Assembly: GCA_964527215.1 (NCBI GenBank)
Contig: CAZGNZ010000016.1
Coordinates: forward strand, 26,887-90,886
Origin: CAZGNZ01 sp964527215
GTDB taxonomy: Bacteria; Fidelibacterota; Marinisomatia; SCGC-AAA003-L08; JACNLC01
Reading direction: 5' to 3'
Length of the DNA stretch: 64,000 nt
A program made the translations under genes and the position numbers. Of the stretch, positions 54,370 through 63,049 are shown in pieces; positions within the stretch are counted from its first letter, which is position 1; each line of letters begins with the position of its first letter. The notes beneath the pieces are model-generated. The model searched no databases and was not told the DNA's origin. It saw nothing but the letters and a program-made list of their open reading frames with translations.

Positions 54370-55872
54370 TCAGTCGCTGTTACCGAGAATGACACCCACC
54401 ATTGCAATCACATCCAGAACATTGATCACTCCGTCCTCGTTCACATCCGCTGCCTGCGTCTGATAATTATCCGGTTCTGCATTTCCCATTATGAAATTCA
54501 CAACCAGAATAATGTCCTGCACGTTTAGGATTTCATCCAGATTGACATCTCCCAGAAAGATCCCGGACGGATTGTTTGGATCAAATCCATTCAAATAATC
54601 CAAATCGGTATTATCGGGATCCAGCCAGTCCCGAAGGCGCATATCGGCAGTACTCCCGTAATCCCAGGCCCGATAAAACTTGCCGTACTGATCCGGGCAC
54701 TGCTGATCATCGCAGGAAGAACAGCCCGTGGACAGATCACCGATAATGAAGTGATCAGCATCAAAAAGGGGAGAGCCGGAAGAACCGGGTTCCGTCACGC
54801 CGTCATCCCATGAGACATTCCACTTATTGGTATTGTAATGGCTGGCGCTGTCGTAGTCGAACGATATTTTTTTGATGTCTCCGTCGGGATGATGAATCCC
54901 TACCGGCTGCTGGGGATAAGAGGTGGAACGGCTCCATCCCGAATAATAGACCTCGTAATCGGCCGGGATGTCATCGGTAAGCTCCAGCAGTGCAAAATCA
55001 GGACTGTTATAAATATCCGAAGATGTTGCACGAACCAGGCTGCCGACAGTCGTTTCATTGTTAGGTCCGTAATTCCCGTAGCAGGTGGATGATTCGTAGT
55101 TGAATCGGAATACCCAGTAACTGGGATTGCCGGAATCTTCAATGCAGTGATACGCCGTGTAGAGATAGGGCATTCCGTCTTCATTGACGTTATTGATCAG
55201 CGCACCGGAACAAAGGTACATTCCCAACTCCAGTTTTACCACCGATCGTTTATCATCCTGCCACGGTTCTCCTTCCGGGCAGTTGATATTGTTGTTGCAC
55301 CAGCCGCTGCGGTCCGATTCGGCACTGAAAACATCCCGGTATCCCCAGACGGCGGAATGGATATTAAATTCAAGATTATCATCCCGACTGTTCATTGTCA
55401 GCTCAATGGTAATGTAGTCTCCGGGAACTGATCCTGTAGCAAAATATCCGTCAGGTTTATTGTTTGCATCGGTAAATGAACCCAGAATCGTTTCAAATCC
55501 CGGAGTGTACAGAAACAATTTTGCACCGGCGGGCAGATTGAAGCGGTCATATCGAAACGCCAGAGAAACGGCACCGGGAGCATAAATGCTGATCCTCCAG
55601 GTAACTCCGGCATCGGTTGCTTCCCAGTCGCCAATGGTGTCCGGACTGATGTTCATTGGGATTTCAGTCCCGAACCGTAAAGGTGCATCATTACCCTGAG
55701 CGGCATCTTCCGCCAGCAGCCGGTCAATATCCGCTGGAGGCAGCAGGTGTACTGCAGGATCCAGTCTCAGGTTACTTGTTAAGCTGACAGGAATACCGCC
55801 ATGACTGATCTGTCCCCAGGAAACCGTAAACATCAGTGCAGCACTGAGTAAAATAGAAAACAGCTTCTTCAT
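54370..55872 (-). CDS. Secreted S1-type (lysyl-endopeptidase-like) peptidase with C-terminal dockerin
   Basis: A 500-residue exported peptidase. Signal peptide MKKLFSILLSAALMFTVSWG. Residues 30-175 form a beta-rich pro or carbohydrate-like domain. The peptidase part has H242 (TAYHC), D292 (SPDFALLEL) and the nucleophile S365 in EPGSSGSPLF, the arrangement of lysyl endopeptidase-like S1 enzymes, plus many cysteines. Residues about 440-498 are two dockerin Ca2+ loops (DVNLDEILNVQD, DVNEDGVINVLD). There is no sorting domain after it. Together with the papain-like and S1 proteins at 8.9 and 32.2 kb it forms a set of three dockerin-bearing peptidases. Confidence 0.92.
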   Translation of the reverse strand: MKKLFSILLSAALMFTVSWGQISHGGIPVSLTSNLRLDPAVHLLPPADIDRLLAEDAAQGNDAPLRFGTEIPMNISPDTIGDWEATDAGVTWRISIYAPGAVSLAFRYDRFNLPAGAKLFLYTPGFETILGSFTDANNKPDGYFATGSVPGDYITIELTMNSRDDNLEFNIHSAVWGYRDVFSAESDRSGWCNNNINCPEGEPWQDDKRSVVKLELGMYLCSGALINNVNEDGMPYLYTAYHCIEDSGNPSYWVFRFNYESSTCYGNYGPNNETTVGSLVRATSSDIYNSPDFALLELTDDIPADYEVYYSGWSRSTSYPQQPVGIHHPDGDIKKISFDYDSASHYNTNKWNVSWDDGVTEPGSSGSPLFDADHFIIGDLSTGCSSCDDQQCPDQYGKFYRAWDYGSTADMRLRDWLDPDNTDLDYLNGFDPNNPSGIFLGDVNLDEILNVQDIILVVNFIMGNAEPDNYQTQAADVNEDGVINVLDVIAMVGVILGNSD

Positions 55873-55950
55873 TTATTATCCTCTTTAAGAAATTTTTCGG
55901 CTGGTGAATGATGTAAAATAGGACTGAAAAAGGCTGAACATCATGAGAAA

Positions 55951-55977
55951 TAAAAAAAAGGAGCGCCGAAACGCTCC
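55951..55977 (-). terminator. Rho-independent terminator for the Cys-rich protein gene
   Basis: GGAGCG (55960-55965) / CGCTCC (55972-55977) with loop CCGAAA; on the minus strand it is followed by eight T. It lies about 270 bases past the Cys-rich protein stop, so its transcript has a long 3' end, or an unseen small RNA lies between. Confidence 0.8.
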
Positions 55978-56134
55978 CACTCAATCCAGATCAAGTCGTT
56001 TGTTCACTCATCAATGCAAAGGGTATCGAGTTCCCTGTTTCAAGTGACTTTTGCAATGACCGGAGGATATCCCGGATTCAGCAAAATCAGTATTCAACAG
56101 GGAGGAGCAGACGGAACATGCCATAAGATTCTAA

Positions 56135-56148
56135 CCGTCGGCTGACGG
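56135..56148. repeat. Hairpin resembling the first arm of the dispersed repeat
   Basis: CCGTCGGCTGACGG, 13 of 14 bases as in the CCGTCAGCTGACGG core of the 46.9-kb repeat copy. The second hairpin of the repeat is not present, so it is either a remnant or chance. Confidence 0.3.
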
Positions 56149-56244
56149 ACATTTGTGCCCGGTCAGTTCTCCGCGGACTGACATGGAATTCCGAACACGG
56201 AGTACGCGACGGTATTCATGCATGTGACTGCCAGAATACTGAAA

Positions 56245-56595
56245 CTACCCTTTTGAAGTTTCGCAGCTGCTGCAGCTCTTGCCCCAGAATTTCCACCAGG
56301 ATTTGGAATGACCCGTACATTTATCGCAGGATGCAGACTCAGTGGATTTAACATCAGTGGTTGTATGGGAATAACTGCATTTTTCCGGATGTGCACAGGT
56401 TTCACCGGCTGCAACAGCTGGACATAGAACTTTTGCTTCGGCATCTGTTGTCGACTGATCACCGGGGACAGTCACCGCTGTTTTGGATTTTGAGCAGGAC
56501 TTAGAACAATCGGGACTTTTTTTCCCACAGCCGCCGGACTGAGCAGACAGAACTGCCATGCTGAGAATGGCCAGAATCAAGATTATCTTTTTCAT
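56245..56595 (-). CDS. Small exported cysteine-rich protein
   Basis: A 116-residue protein with signal peptide MKKIILILAILSMAVLSAQS and ten cysteines in the mature part, including C-x6-C-x3-C near the start (GGCGKKSPDCSKSCSKS), CDKC and CSSC. SWWKFWGK near the end may touch membranes. GGAG precedes the ATG. The family is not recognised; metal binding or disulfide-held structure is plausible. Confidence 0.75.
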   Translation of the reverse strand: MKKIILILAILSMAVLSAQSGGCGKKSPDCSKSCSKSKTAVTVPGDQSTTDAEAKVLCPAVAAGETCAHPEKCSYSHTTTDVKSTESASCDKCTGHSKSWWKFWGKSCSSCETSKG

Positions 56596-56928
56596 TATTA
56601 ATACTCCGTTTTTTTTGGTTCAGCAAGTTGATCGGGTTAACAGGTTCATCCGGTTTTGTTTCACTTCCTCCGGTGGGAATATCAAACCGGCTCAATGAAT
56701 GATGTATTCAGATGAAAGAAAAAATTGATGACTCCCATCAGAATGCTCTATATTTTCTCACAGAGCACACGGTAATTTATAATATAGGACTATTTTAGTC
56801 CAATAAAACTTTTCTCAATTGTTGATTGGGATATTGGATGCTGTGTTCGCCCTTTGGTTTGATATCCGTATCCATGTTTCGACGCTCACAGGATGTTCAG
56901 CTAAAAAACCATAACATTAGGAGAATCT
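56596..56928. other. Divergent intergenic region with AT-rich promoter-like segment
   Basis: 333 bases between the Cys-rich gene (minus) and the DUF3078 gene (plus). The segment 56760-56820 is AT-rich with TATAAT-like sequence at about 56779-56784 and the hairpin GGACTA-TTT-TAGTCC at 56787-56801. No gene recognised. Confidence 0.45.
56787..56801. promoter_or_regulatory. Short palindrome next to TATAAT-like segment
   Basis: GGACTA and TAGTCC separated by TTT, just after TATAAT. The position about 130 bases before the DUF3078 start would suit an operator overlapping a promoter; no regulator can be named. Confidence 0.35.
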
Positions 56929-57774
56929 ATGAAAAAAACAGTGGTTCTGACGATTCTGATTTTTTCGGCAACCTGGCTGACGGCACAGGAGAGTTCCGTC
57001 AATACCGCCTGGCATCAAGAGCTGGTCAGCAATCTGAATTTCACACAGAACAGTTTTGATAACTGGGCGCAGGGCGGGGAAGACTCCTGGTCCTGGCTCA
57101 TTAACCTGAACGGCAAACTGAGTCGTGACAGCGATTCTCACAGCTGGGTCAATACATGCAAACTGGCTTTTGGAAAAACCAAGGTGGAATCTGAAAATGC
57201 CAGAAAGGCTGTTGATGAGGTTTTCTTAGAAAGTGTATTCACCAGAAAACTGAATGAGTTTCTGAATCCATATGTTTCGTTCACTGCCAAAACCCAGTTC
57301 ACATCCGGATATGAATACTCGGATACCGGGAAAGAAGAAATCTCCAACTTTCTGGATCCCGGATATTTCACTCAGAGTTTTGGGTTGGGCTATGCTCCCA
57401 GTGACATCTTCCAGACCCGTTTTGGCGGTGCAGTAAAAGAGACAGCGGCCGACGAATATGCAGAAGTTTACAGCGATGATCCTGATACGGATGACGAGAT
57501 TGAAGACCTGAAAGTCGAGTACGGTGCGGAATCCGTCACGGACCTGAACCTGAAGCTTGCAGAGAATATTTTGTTTACTTCCAAGCTGGGCATGTTTTCT
57601 GATCTGAACCGTGTTGACGAAGTGGATGTGGACTGGGACAATCTGTTTTCCGCCAAAGTGAACGAATATATCAATGTCAGTCTGAGTGTTAAAATTCTGT
57701 ATGATAAGGATATTCACGTGAAGCGGCAGATGCAGCAGGTGCTGGCTGTGGGTGTTTCGTATTCTTTCTTTTAA
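56929..57774 (+). CDS. DUF3078 exported protein
   Basis: A 281-residue protein with signal peptide (KKTVVLTILIFSATWLTAQ). WHQELVSNLNFTQNSFDNWAQGGEDSW matches the DUF3078 opening of N-rich outer-membrane-like proteins in Bacteroidetes, and the rest is regular beta strands ending LAVGVSYSFF, a terminal aromatic strand typical of outer-membrane barrels. AGGAG precedes the ATG. mscS follows after 17 bases, so the two are co-transcribed. Function unknown. Confidence 0.88.
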   Translation: MKKTVVLTILIFSATWLTAQESSVNTAWHQELVSNLNFTQNSFDNWAQGGEDSWSWLINLNGKLSRDSDSHSWVNTCKLAFGKTKVESENARKAVDEVFLESVFTRKLNEFLNPYVSFTAKTQFTSGYEYSDTGKEEISNFLDPGYFTQSFGLGYAPSDIFQTRFGGAVKETAADEYAEVYSDDPDTDDEIEDLKVEYGAESVTDLNLKLAENILFTSKLGMFSDLNRVDEVDVDWDNLFSAKVNEYINVSLSVKILYDKDIHVKRQMQQVLAVGVSYSFF

Positions 57775-57791
57775 ACCGGGGGGGCAAAAGA

Positions 57792-58601
57792 ATGTTTGAT
57801 ATCATATTGAATCAGCTGGAACGTATAATTGAGACCTACGGTCTGCGGGCAGCATATGCATTGCTGATTTTGGTTATCGGATTATGGGTATCCAGAGGGA
57901 TAAAAAAGGGGATGGCCAAACTCATGGCCCGCAGCAAGCTGGACAAAACACTGATACCGTTTATTTCCAATCTGGTTTATACCGGTCTGCTGGCATTTGT
58001 GGTAATCGCCGCACTGGATAAACTGGGTATCCAGTCCGCCAGTTTTGTGGCCATTCTGGGTGCTGCCGGTCTGGCTGTCGGTCTGGCGCTGCAGGGATCA
58101 TTGTCCAACTTTGCGGCGGGGGTGCTTCTGCTGATTTTCCGTCCGTTCAGAGTGGGAGATTTCATTGAGGGCGCAGGGGTGTCCGGAGTTGTCGAGGAAA
58201 TACTGATTTTCACCACCACCCTGAAAACACCGGACAATAAAATGGTTATTGTCCCCAATTCCAAAATAGGCAGCGACAATATCATCAATTATTCCGCCAA
58301 AGATACCCGCAGGGTGGATCTCACTGTCGGAATCGGTTATGGTGAAGAGATTGCCGGTGCACGAGCCGTACTTGAAGATATTGTGGCGAATGACAGCCGG
58401 ATTTTAAAAGATCCGGTTCATCAGATTGCTGTATCTCAATTGGCGGACAGCAGTGTGGATTTTGTTGTTCGCGTCTGGGTGAATACACCTGACTACTGGG
58501 ATGTATATTTTGACACGACTGAGAAAATCAAACTGAAATTTGATGCTGCCGGCATCAGTATTCCGTTTCCGCAGCAGGATGTGCATCTGTACAAACACTG
58601 A
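57792..58601 (+). CDS. mscS: Small-conductance mechanosensitive channel (MscS family)
   Basis: A 269-residue channel that opens under membrane tension to release solutes on osmotic down-shock. Three N-terminal membrane helices; TM3 holds the pore signature LGAAGLAVGLALQGSLSNFAAGVLLL followed by RPFRVGDFI, then the beta domain (KMVIVPNSKIGSDNIINYS) and an alpha-beta end. Length is close to E. coli MscS. A purine-rich GGGGGGG lies before the ATG. Confidence 0.95.
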   Translation: MFDIILNQLERIIETYGLRAAYALLILVIGLWVSRGIKKGMAKLMARSKLDKTLIPFISNLVYTGLLAFVVIAALDKLGIQSASFVAILGAAGLAVGLALQGSLSNFAAGVLLLIFRPFRVGDFIEGAGVSGVVEEILIFTTTLKTPDNKMVIVPNSKIGSDNIINYSAKDTRRVDLTVGIGYGEEIAGARAVLEDIVANDSRILKDPVHQIAVSQLADSSVDFVVRVWVNTPDYWDVYFDTTEKIKLKFDAAGISIPFPQQDVHLYKH

Positions 58602-58651
58602 TCCTCAGAAGTGAGACCCATTTCAGAAAATCCGGCTGATGCAGCCGAAAC

Positions 58652-59452
58652 CTAGACGGTGAATAACATCATCCTCAGCACTTCAAAATAATTGTCTGTT
58701 TCGAAAAGAACGGTGAGGTCATCTTCCAGTTCAGCACCGGGATAGAAGGATGCCTGATATGCCAGCAGCCCTTTGGAAAAGCGGATTTGAACCTTGAAAT
58801 GGTCCGGCAGCGGGATCAGGGCTTTTGAAAGATCGCCGGACAATGACTGAACGGCGGCAGATCGTATGCGGTCTTCAGCACGTTCCGGTGCCATGCTGAC
58901 GGTTGAATCACCGAACCCTTTTTTGACAGCAACAGCGGCGGTGTGGGAATTCATTTGCCGAACGGCCCTGCATAGCTCCTCATCTCCCGATACAAGAGCA
59001 ACGGGGACGCCTTCCAGGGCAGCGGCATAGGCAAACAAATGATATTCGGAAACAGGAACACCGTTCAGCCTGAATTCGGATATCCGTGATCCTGACATGG
59101 TATGCGCCAGGGGACTGCCGCCGGAGGCGGCCCGCGAATGATATCCGATCATGAAACAGGCATCGAAACTTTGATCAAGTTCCTGCACCATGGAATAGGG
59201 ATGACCGCTCCATCCCCGAATCAATGTTACCTGTCTCGGCAGGTCGCTGCTGAAAAGATTGCGTCCGCTGTCGTGGGCATCCTTCACCCAGATTTCTTCT
59301 GCTCCGACCTCCAATGCTCCCTGGCAGGCGGCAAAAACTTCTTTTGTCATCTGAATGCGGGCGGATTCGTACCCTGGTTTTCCAATGATGCACTCATCCC
59401 AGTGAGTGACGCCCGTAATGCCTTCGATATCTGCAGAAATAAATATCTTCAT
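58652..59452 (-). CDS. M55-family zinc D-aminopeptidase (DppA-like)
   Basis: A 266-residue peptidase that trims D-amino-acid-containing peptides, for example from peptidoglycan. The binuclear zinc ligands are D8 and E10 (SADIEG), H60 (DAHDSGRN), H105 (GYHSR) and E136, and H117 is in the position of the DppA nucleophile. AAGGA precedes the ATG. It lies 44 bases after the LolA-like gene and may be the last gene of that operon. Confidence 0.92.
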   Translation of the reverse strand: MKIFISADIEGITGVTHWDECIIGKPGYESARIQMTKEVFAACQGALEVGAEEIWVKDAHDSGRNLFSSDLPRQVTLIRGWSGHPYSMVQELDQSFDACFMIGYHSRAASGGSPLAHTMSGSRISEFRLNGVPVSEYHLFAYAAALEGVPVALVSGDEELCRAVRQMNSHTAAVAVKKGFGDSTVSMAPERAEDRIRSAAVQSLSGDLSKALIPLPDHFKVQIRFSKGLLAYQASFYPGAELEDDLTVLFETDNYFEVLRMMLFTV

Positions 59453-59496
59453 GAAAATTCCTTTTTACTTGTGCTGCCCCTTCCAACCGGGGCTGA

Positions 59497-60258
59497 TTAT
59501 TTCAAACTTGCCTTGCTGAACAAATATTCGGGTATATCAATGTCGAATGCAATGGAGTCAATAATGAACTCGGTGCCTTTTCCGGATTTCAGGGCATCCC
59601 TGAAGATGATTTTCTTGGGATACCACCGCTCATCCACCTGAAATATTTCCTCGATAACGGTGGTTTTCAGAAGCATTCCGCTTCGAGCATACCTTTCTTC
59701 CTGCAAGACGATATAGTATTCTTTGTCAATCCAAATTCTCCGTGAAGGGTAAGAAACGTCGTCTGTGACGGAAGAAAGAAACAAAACGTGACAGGGACGG
59801 CCGATTAATGTATCGGTGCCTGCGATTTCAGCATCGTAACTGCTGCTGAGCCTGGTATCTTCCAGCATGTCTTCATAGGAAATATCTGAGCCGTTCAGGG
59901 ACTGCCGAAGCATATGTCCCGCGATTTTTATAATCCTGTCCGCCTGAGGCGAGTATGTCCACAGCTGGTCATCCAGTTTCAGCATTCGGGTACCCGCCTC
60001 GCGCGGAGGAGCCAGATACTCGGAAAAACTTTTAGAATCACCTTCAACCCAGGAACGTATCGAGATGGTGCGTGACATTCTTCGGCCGTGGATAATCATG
60101 GTCGCATCCACCCGCCGATTTCGGGCGACGGCGTTTGCATCCACTTTTTCCAGTATGTATCCGGCGGTCATTTCCGTTTGATGCATCCCGCTCTTTTCTG
60201 CTTCTGTCTGGCCGATCATCAAGCTGATGCAAATCCAGAAAACGGAGAAATACTTCAT
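59497..60258 (-). CDS. Outer-membrane lipoprotein-sorting (LolA-like) protein
   Basis: A 253-residue periplasmic protein with a LolA/LolB-like fold: signal peptide MKYFSVFWICISLMIG, then YILEKVDANAVARNRRVDATMII, LKLDDQLWTYSPQADRIIKI and IWIDKEYYIVLQEERYARSG. The start overlaps the permease stop as ATGA with AAGGAG before it; an upstream in-frame start is rejected. With the two permeases it looks like a lipid or lipoprotein transport module; the ATPase gene is not seen. Confidence 0.9.
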   Translation of the reverse strand: MKYFSVFWICISLMIGQTEAEKSGMHQTEMTAGYILEKVDANAVARNRRVDATMIIHGRRMSRTISIRSWVEGDSKSFSEYLAPPREAGTRMLKLDDQLWTYSPQADRIIKIAGHMLRQSLNGSDISYEDMLEDTRLSSSYDAEIAGTDTLIGRPCHVLFLSSVTDDVSYPSRRIWIDKEYYIVLQEERYARSGMLLKTTVIEEIFQVDERWYPKKIIFRDALKSGKGTEFIIDSIAFDIDIPEYLFSKASLK

Positions 60259-61526
60259 GATTCCAGCTCCTTGAACAGTACGGCGGTTTCTCTTCGGAAT
60301 ACGCCCAGGCCGGCAATGGCGGATCCCAGAACCATGGCAATGCATCCGGGAATGAAGCCGACAAAGAAACTCATGGGCGTCAGTCTCCCGCGCATGACAT
60401 TGGGCATGAACAGGGAGAACCGGTCCATGGATGCGCTGATGTCAATACCTGTTTCCTGAAGGTAGAGAGTCATTATCACCCCCAGCAGGGTGCCCAAAAT
60501 TGAGCCGGCCAGTCCAATCATTCCGGCCTCCATAAGGAGCGACCGATATATCCGGATTTTTGATTCACCGATTGCCAGCCGGACTCCCAGTTCTCCATAT
60601 CGGCGCAATCCGGCCATCAATCCAGCATTCCACAATATGAGGGACATGATAAAAATGAAGATAAAATTCATGGCCACGCCCATTATATCCATATAGTCCA
60701 TCATGGACTGCAGATCATTCTGCTGCAGCAGTGTCACCATCACCGGAGCAAACTCATCCGATTCTGAAACGGTCGTATTGAAATTCTGAGCCAGGGCTGC
60801 GGCGGCTGATTCAGGATACTGCTTCTCAGGAAAAAAACCGAGAATTTCACTGCAGGCATCCTGCATGTCCAATGCATTTTGTGCGCCGGATATGTCTGTC
60901 AGTACCGCACCGCGATCCAATGCCTTTATCCCAAACTGGACAGTCCCGGTCACCGTGAAATTTACCACTGTCATTCCGCCGTGCATGGTACCTCCTAAGA
61001 AGGAAACGGTCATTCCCGGTTGGATGTCCATGGTCTCGGCGAGTTCATCGCTGATCAGTATGTCATTGGAGGTTTGCGGCAGGTTTCCCCGAACAAGCGC
61101 TTTTTCAATCTGAAGCAGTTTGACATCGAAACCGTCAGGATCCAGCAGATCCAGCGCAAGACCGGCCACCATGGCCTGTTGCGAGGTCTCGCCTTTATCG
61201 TCAGCAATATCGAGCAGCCCTCCGAATTTAATGCGCGGGGTCCAGTTGATGCCGGGATAGCGGTTCTGCAGATCTGAAGTCAGATCTGAACAGTGCAGTA
61301 TGGCAAGTTCGATGGGACTTTGATCAGCTTCCGATGCATAGGCCCGGGTCATCACCTTAAGGTGACCGGCATCATAGCGGGCACCGATATCAGCAAAACT
61401 GCGGGTAGCGCCTTTCAGCCAGCCGTAGGCAGTCACGGTAATGAACACCCCTGTTGCGACAATGAGTATCGGAAACAGACTGCGGGACCGGTCCCGAAAC
61501 AGGCCTTTCAGCAGAAATCGGGTCAT
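60255..61526 (-). CDS. FtsX/MacB-like ABC permease
   Basis: A 423-residue permease with one N-terminal helix (LFPILIVATGVFITVTAYG), a large periplasmic domain and three C-terminal helices carrying GELGVRLAIGESKIRIYRSLLMEAG, the family's coupling helix. MacB/LolE-like transporters use this layout to drive envelope substrates. The start overlaps the previous permease by four bases. Confidence 0.93.
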   Translation of the reverse strand: MTRFLLKGLFRDRSRSLFPILIVATGVFITVTAYGWLKGATRSFADIGARYDAGHLKVMTRAYASEADQSPIELAILHCSDLTSDLQNRYPGINWTPRIKFGGLLDIADDKGETSQQAMVAGLALDLLDPDGFDVKLLQIEKALVRGNLPQTSNDILISDELAETMDIQPGMTVSFLGGTMHGGMTVVNFTVTGTVQFGIKALDRGAVLTDISGAQNALDMQDACSEILGFFPEKQYPESAAAALAQNFNTTVSESDEFAPVMVTLLQQNDLQSMMDYMDIMGVAMNFIFIFIMSLILWNAGLMAGLRRYGELGVRLAIGESKIRIYRSLLMEAGMIGLAGSILGTLLGVIMTLYLQETGIDISASMDRFSLFMPNVMRGRLTPMSFFVGFIPGCIAMVLGSAIAGLGVFRRETAVLFKELES

Positions 61527-62701
61527 GTCAGCTTTCCCTTCAGCGCTTCTGTCGGATTCAGCCTGGAAATTTTTCGAACCGGAAACCAGCTGACAATGAT
61601 CACGGTCGTCATTACCAGCAGGGATGTCAGTACAACCAGAGATATGCCGTATTTCGGGAAAAGGGTTTTTCCCAACGACAGACCCACATCACCGAAGTAT
61701 TCAGGCATCGTCCAGCCGGTTTTCTCAAACCAGCTCAGCAGCGGCCATCCCCAGCAGGCCGAAAGCAGCAGCGCCAGCAGACCGTGAAGGGTGCCTTCCA
61801 GGGTAAAAGTTCCAACCAGGTCGGATCGTGTCATTCCAAGCGAAATCAGGGTACCCATTTCCTTCCGGCGTCGGAAAACGGCCAGTACCTGCGTGTCGAA
61901 AATGGCCAGCATTGCCATAAACATCAGCAGGGAGTACATGATACTGGCGCCGGTGGATTTCTGCCGGATCATCTCCGTAATATCCCGAAGAAGGAAAGAA
62001 AGGTTATGGTATGTCCAGCCGTCCGGTGACTCCGGCGGTGTTGTGTCAGGCGCAAGCACAAAGATGGTGGCAGCATCAGGAGCTCTCAGCATGGCTTGAA
62101 GACGGGGCAGCGACAGCCATATCTGACCGGCATCCACGGACTCTGCATCCGTATGCATGATATGGACGATTTCAATTTCTGCAGCATCAAAGGTGCCGTG
62201 AACATCCCGCCAGCGCAGGGTAACGGTATCTCCCTTTTCAAGACCATTACCGGCTGCCATCCGGCTGCCGATCAGAGCCGGGATAAAATTGGACCTTCCC
62301 GATTGCAGTGCCTCTGTGGGAATTCCCAGAATTTTCTGATTTTGGGGAATCCCTTTCATCACCACCGGTACCGCCCGTCCGGATGGAAACAGGGTGGCGG
62401 AACGGAACAGCAGCGGAATCATGTCACCGTTTTGGAGAGGCGTTCCGAACCCTGAAGGAATCCGGGCCCATGCGTCATCCAGTGTAAAAGGATCAAACGG
62501 ATCATATCCGTGATGCCAGATCTGGCCGCCTGCCAGTTCCATTTCTATCAGAGTGTGCGTAATCTGGTCGTTCATTCCCTGGTACAGACCCTGCATGGCA
62601 ATGATGGTCACAAATGTCATTGACAGAACTGTCACATTCAGCCAGGTTCGCATCCCTGCGCCGAGGAGATTTTTGAGTGCGAGTTTAACGGCGAGGTTCA
62701 T
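61523..62701 (-). CDS. FtsX/MacB-like ABC permease
   Basis: A 392-residue permease of the same plan as the next gene: MRTWLNVTVLSMTFVTIIAMQ, a periplasmic domain, and RRRKEMGTLISLGMTRSDLVGTFTLEG before the last helices. ATG 62701 begins MNLAVKLALKNLL, a normal start for the family, but there is no ribosome binding site: the repeat tract of the neighbouring cassette ends five bases before the ATG. The frame also runs on into that repeat (to 62809), giving an unlikely low-complexity extension. First gene of a permease-permease-LolA-like run; its ATPase is missing from the window. Confidence 0.9.
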   Translation of the reverse strand: MNLAVKLALKNLLGAGMRTWLNVTVLSMTFVTIIAMQGLYQGMNDQITHTLIEMELAGGQIWHHGYDPFDPFTLDDAWARIPSGFGTPLQNGDMIPLLFRSATLFPSGRAVPVVMKGIPQNQKILGIPTEALQSGRSNFIPALIGSRMAAGNGLEKGDTVTLRWRDVHGTFDAAEIEIVHIMHTDAESVDAGQIWLSLPRLQAMLRAPDAATIFVLAPDTTPPESPDGWTYHNLSFLLRDITEMIRQKSTGASIMYSLLMFMAMLAIFDTQVLAVFRRRKEMGTLISLGMTRSDLVGTFTLEGTLHGLLALLLSACWGWPLLSWFEKTGWTMPEYFGDVGLSLGKTLFPKYGISLVVLTSLLVMTTVIIVSWFPVRKISRLNPTEALKGKLT

Positions 62702-63049
62702 AGGGAATTGAAATTTGAAAATTGAAATTTGAAACTTGAGACTTGAAACTGGATACTCGAGACATGAAACGGGAGACTCGGGACTTGAGACATGGAGATT
62801 GAAAAACAATTGAAGCAGTATTGAATCCTGCGCTTATTCATTTCATGATTTCCTGATATTGTAATTGGCCGTGCTTCTAATAAATCCATTTGGTTTTGGG
62901 CCTAATTCAGCCGTAATTCCATTGAGTTTTTCTATTTCAGATTTTTGCAGCACATTTCTGCTTTCCAGTTTCTCAAGTAATTCCATAATATTTTTTCTCC
63001 TTTGCATGTACTATGGAAATTGGCTGGCATCTGGACAATCCCTCTCAAG
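62702..63049 (-). repeat. Four-helix-bundle cassette, unit A (deleted copy)
   Basis: About 348 bases: a low-complexity tract built from TTTCAA-type steps (about 62702-62800), a 47-codon remnant gene (62843-62986), and the common left flank CATGTACTATGGAAATTGGC. The same order recurs in units B and C. Confidence 0.85.
62843..62986 (-). pseudogene. Internally deleted four-helix-bundle gene, copy A
   Basis: 47 codons: the first seven codons and the last 40 codons of the full gene in unit B, joined in frame. The middle 228 bases are missing, and the joint lies at TCCAGTTT, an 8-mer that occurs at both ends of the missing segment in unit B. The GGAG before the start and the stop codon are kept, so a mini-protein could still be made. 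Confidence 0.8.

Larger units (their letters stand above)
55873..56244. other. Intergenic stretch with a terminator and a repeat-like hairpin
   Basis: Between the dockerin peptidase start and the Cys-rich protein stop, both minus. It holds the terminator at 55951-55977 and the hairpin at 56135-56148, whose core resembles the first hairpin of the dispersed repeat. No gene is recognised. Confidence 0.45.

Noticed and set aside
62702..62809. N-terminal extension of the first permease through the TTTCAA-type tract
   Set aside because: Low-complexity residues from a repeat; the family starts at MNLAVKLAL.
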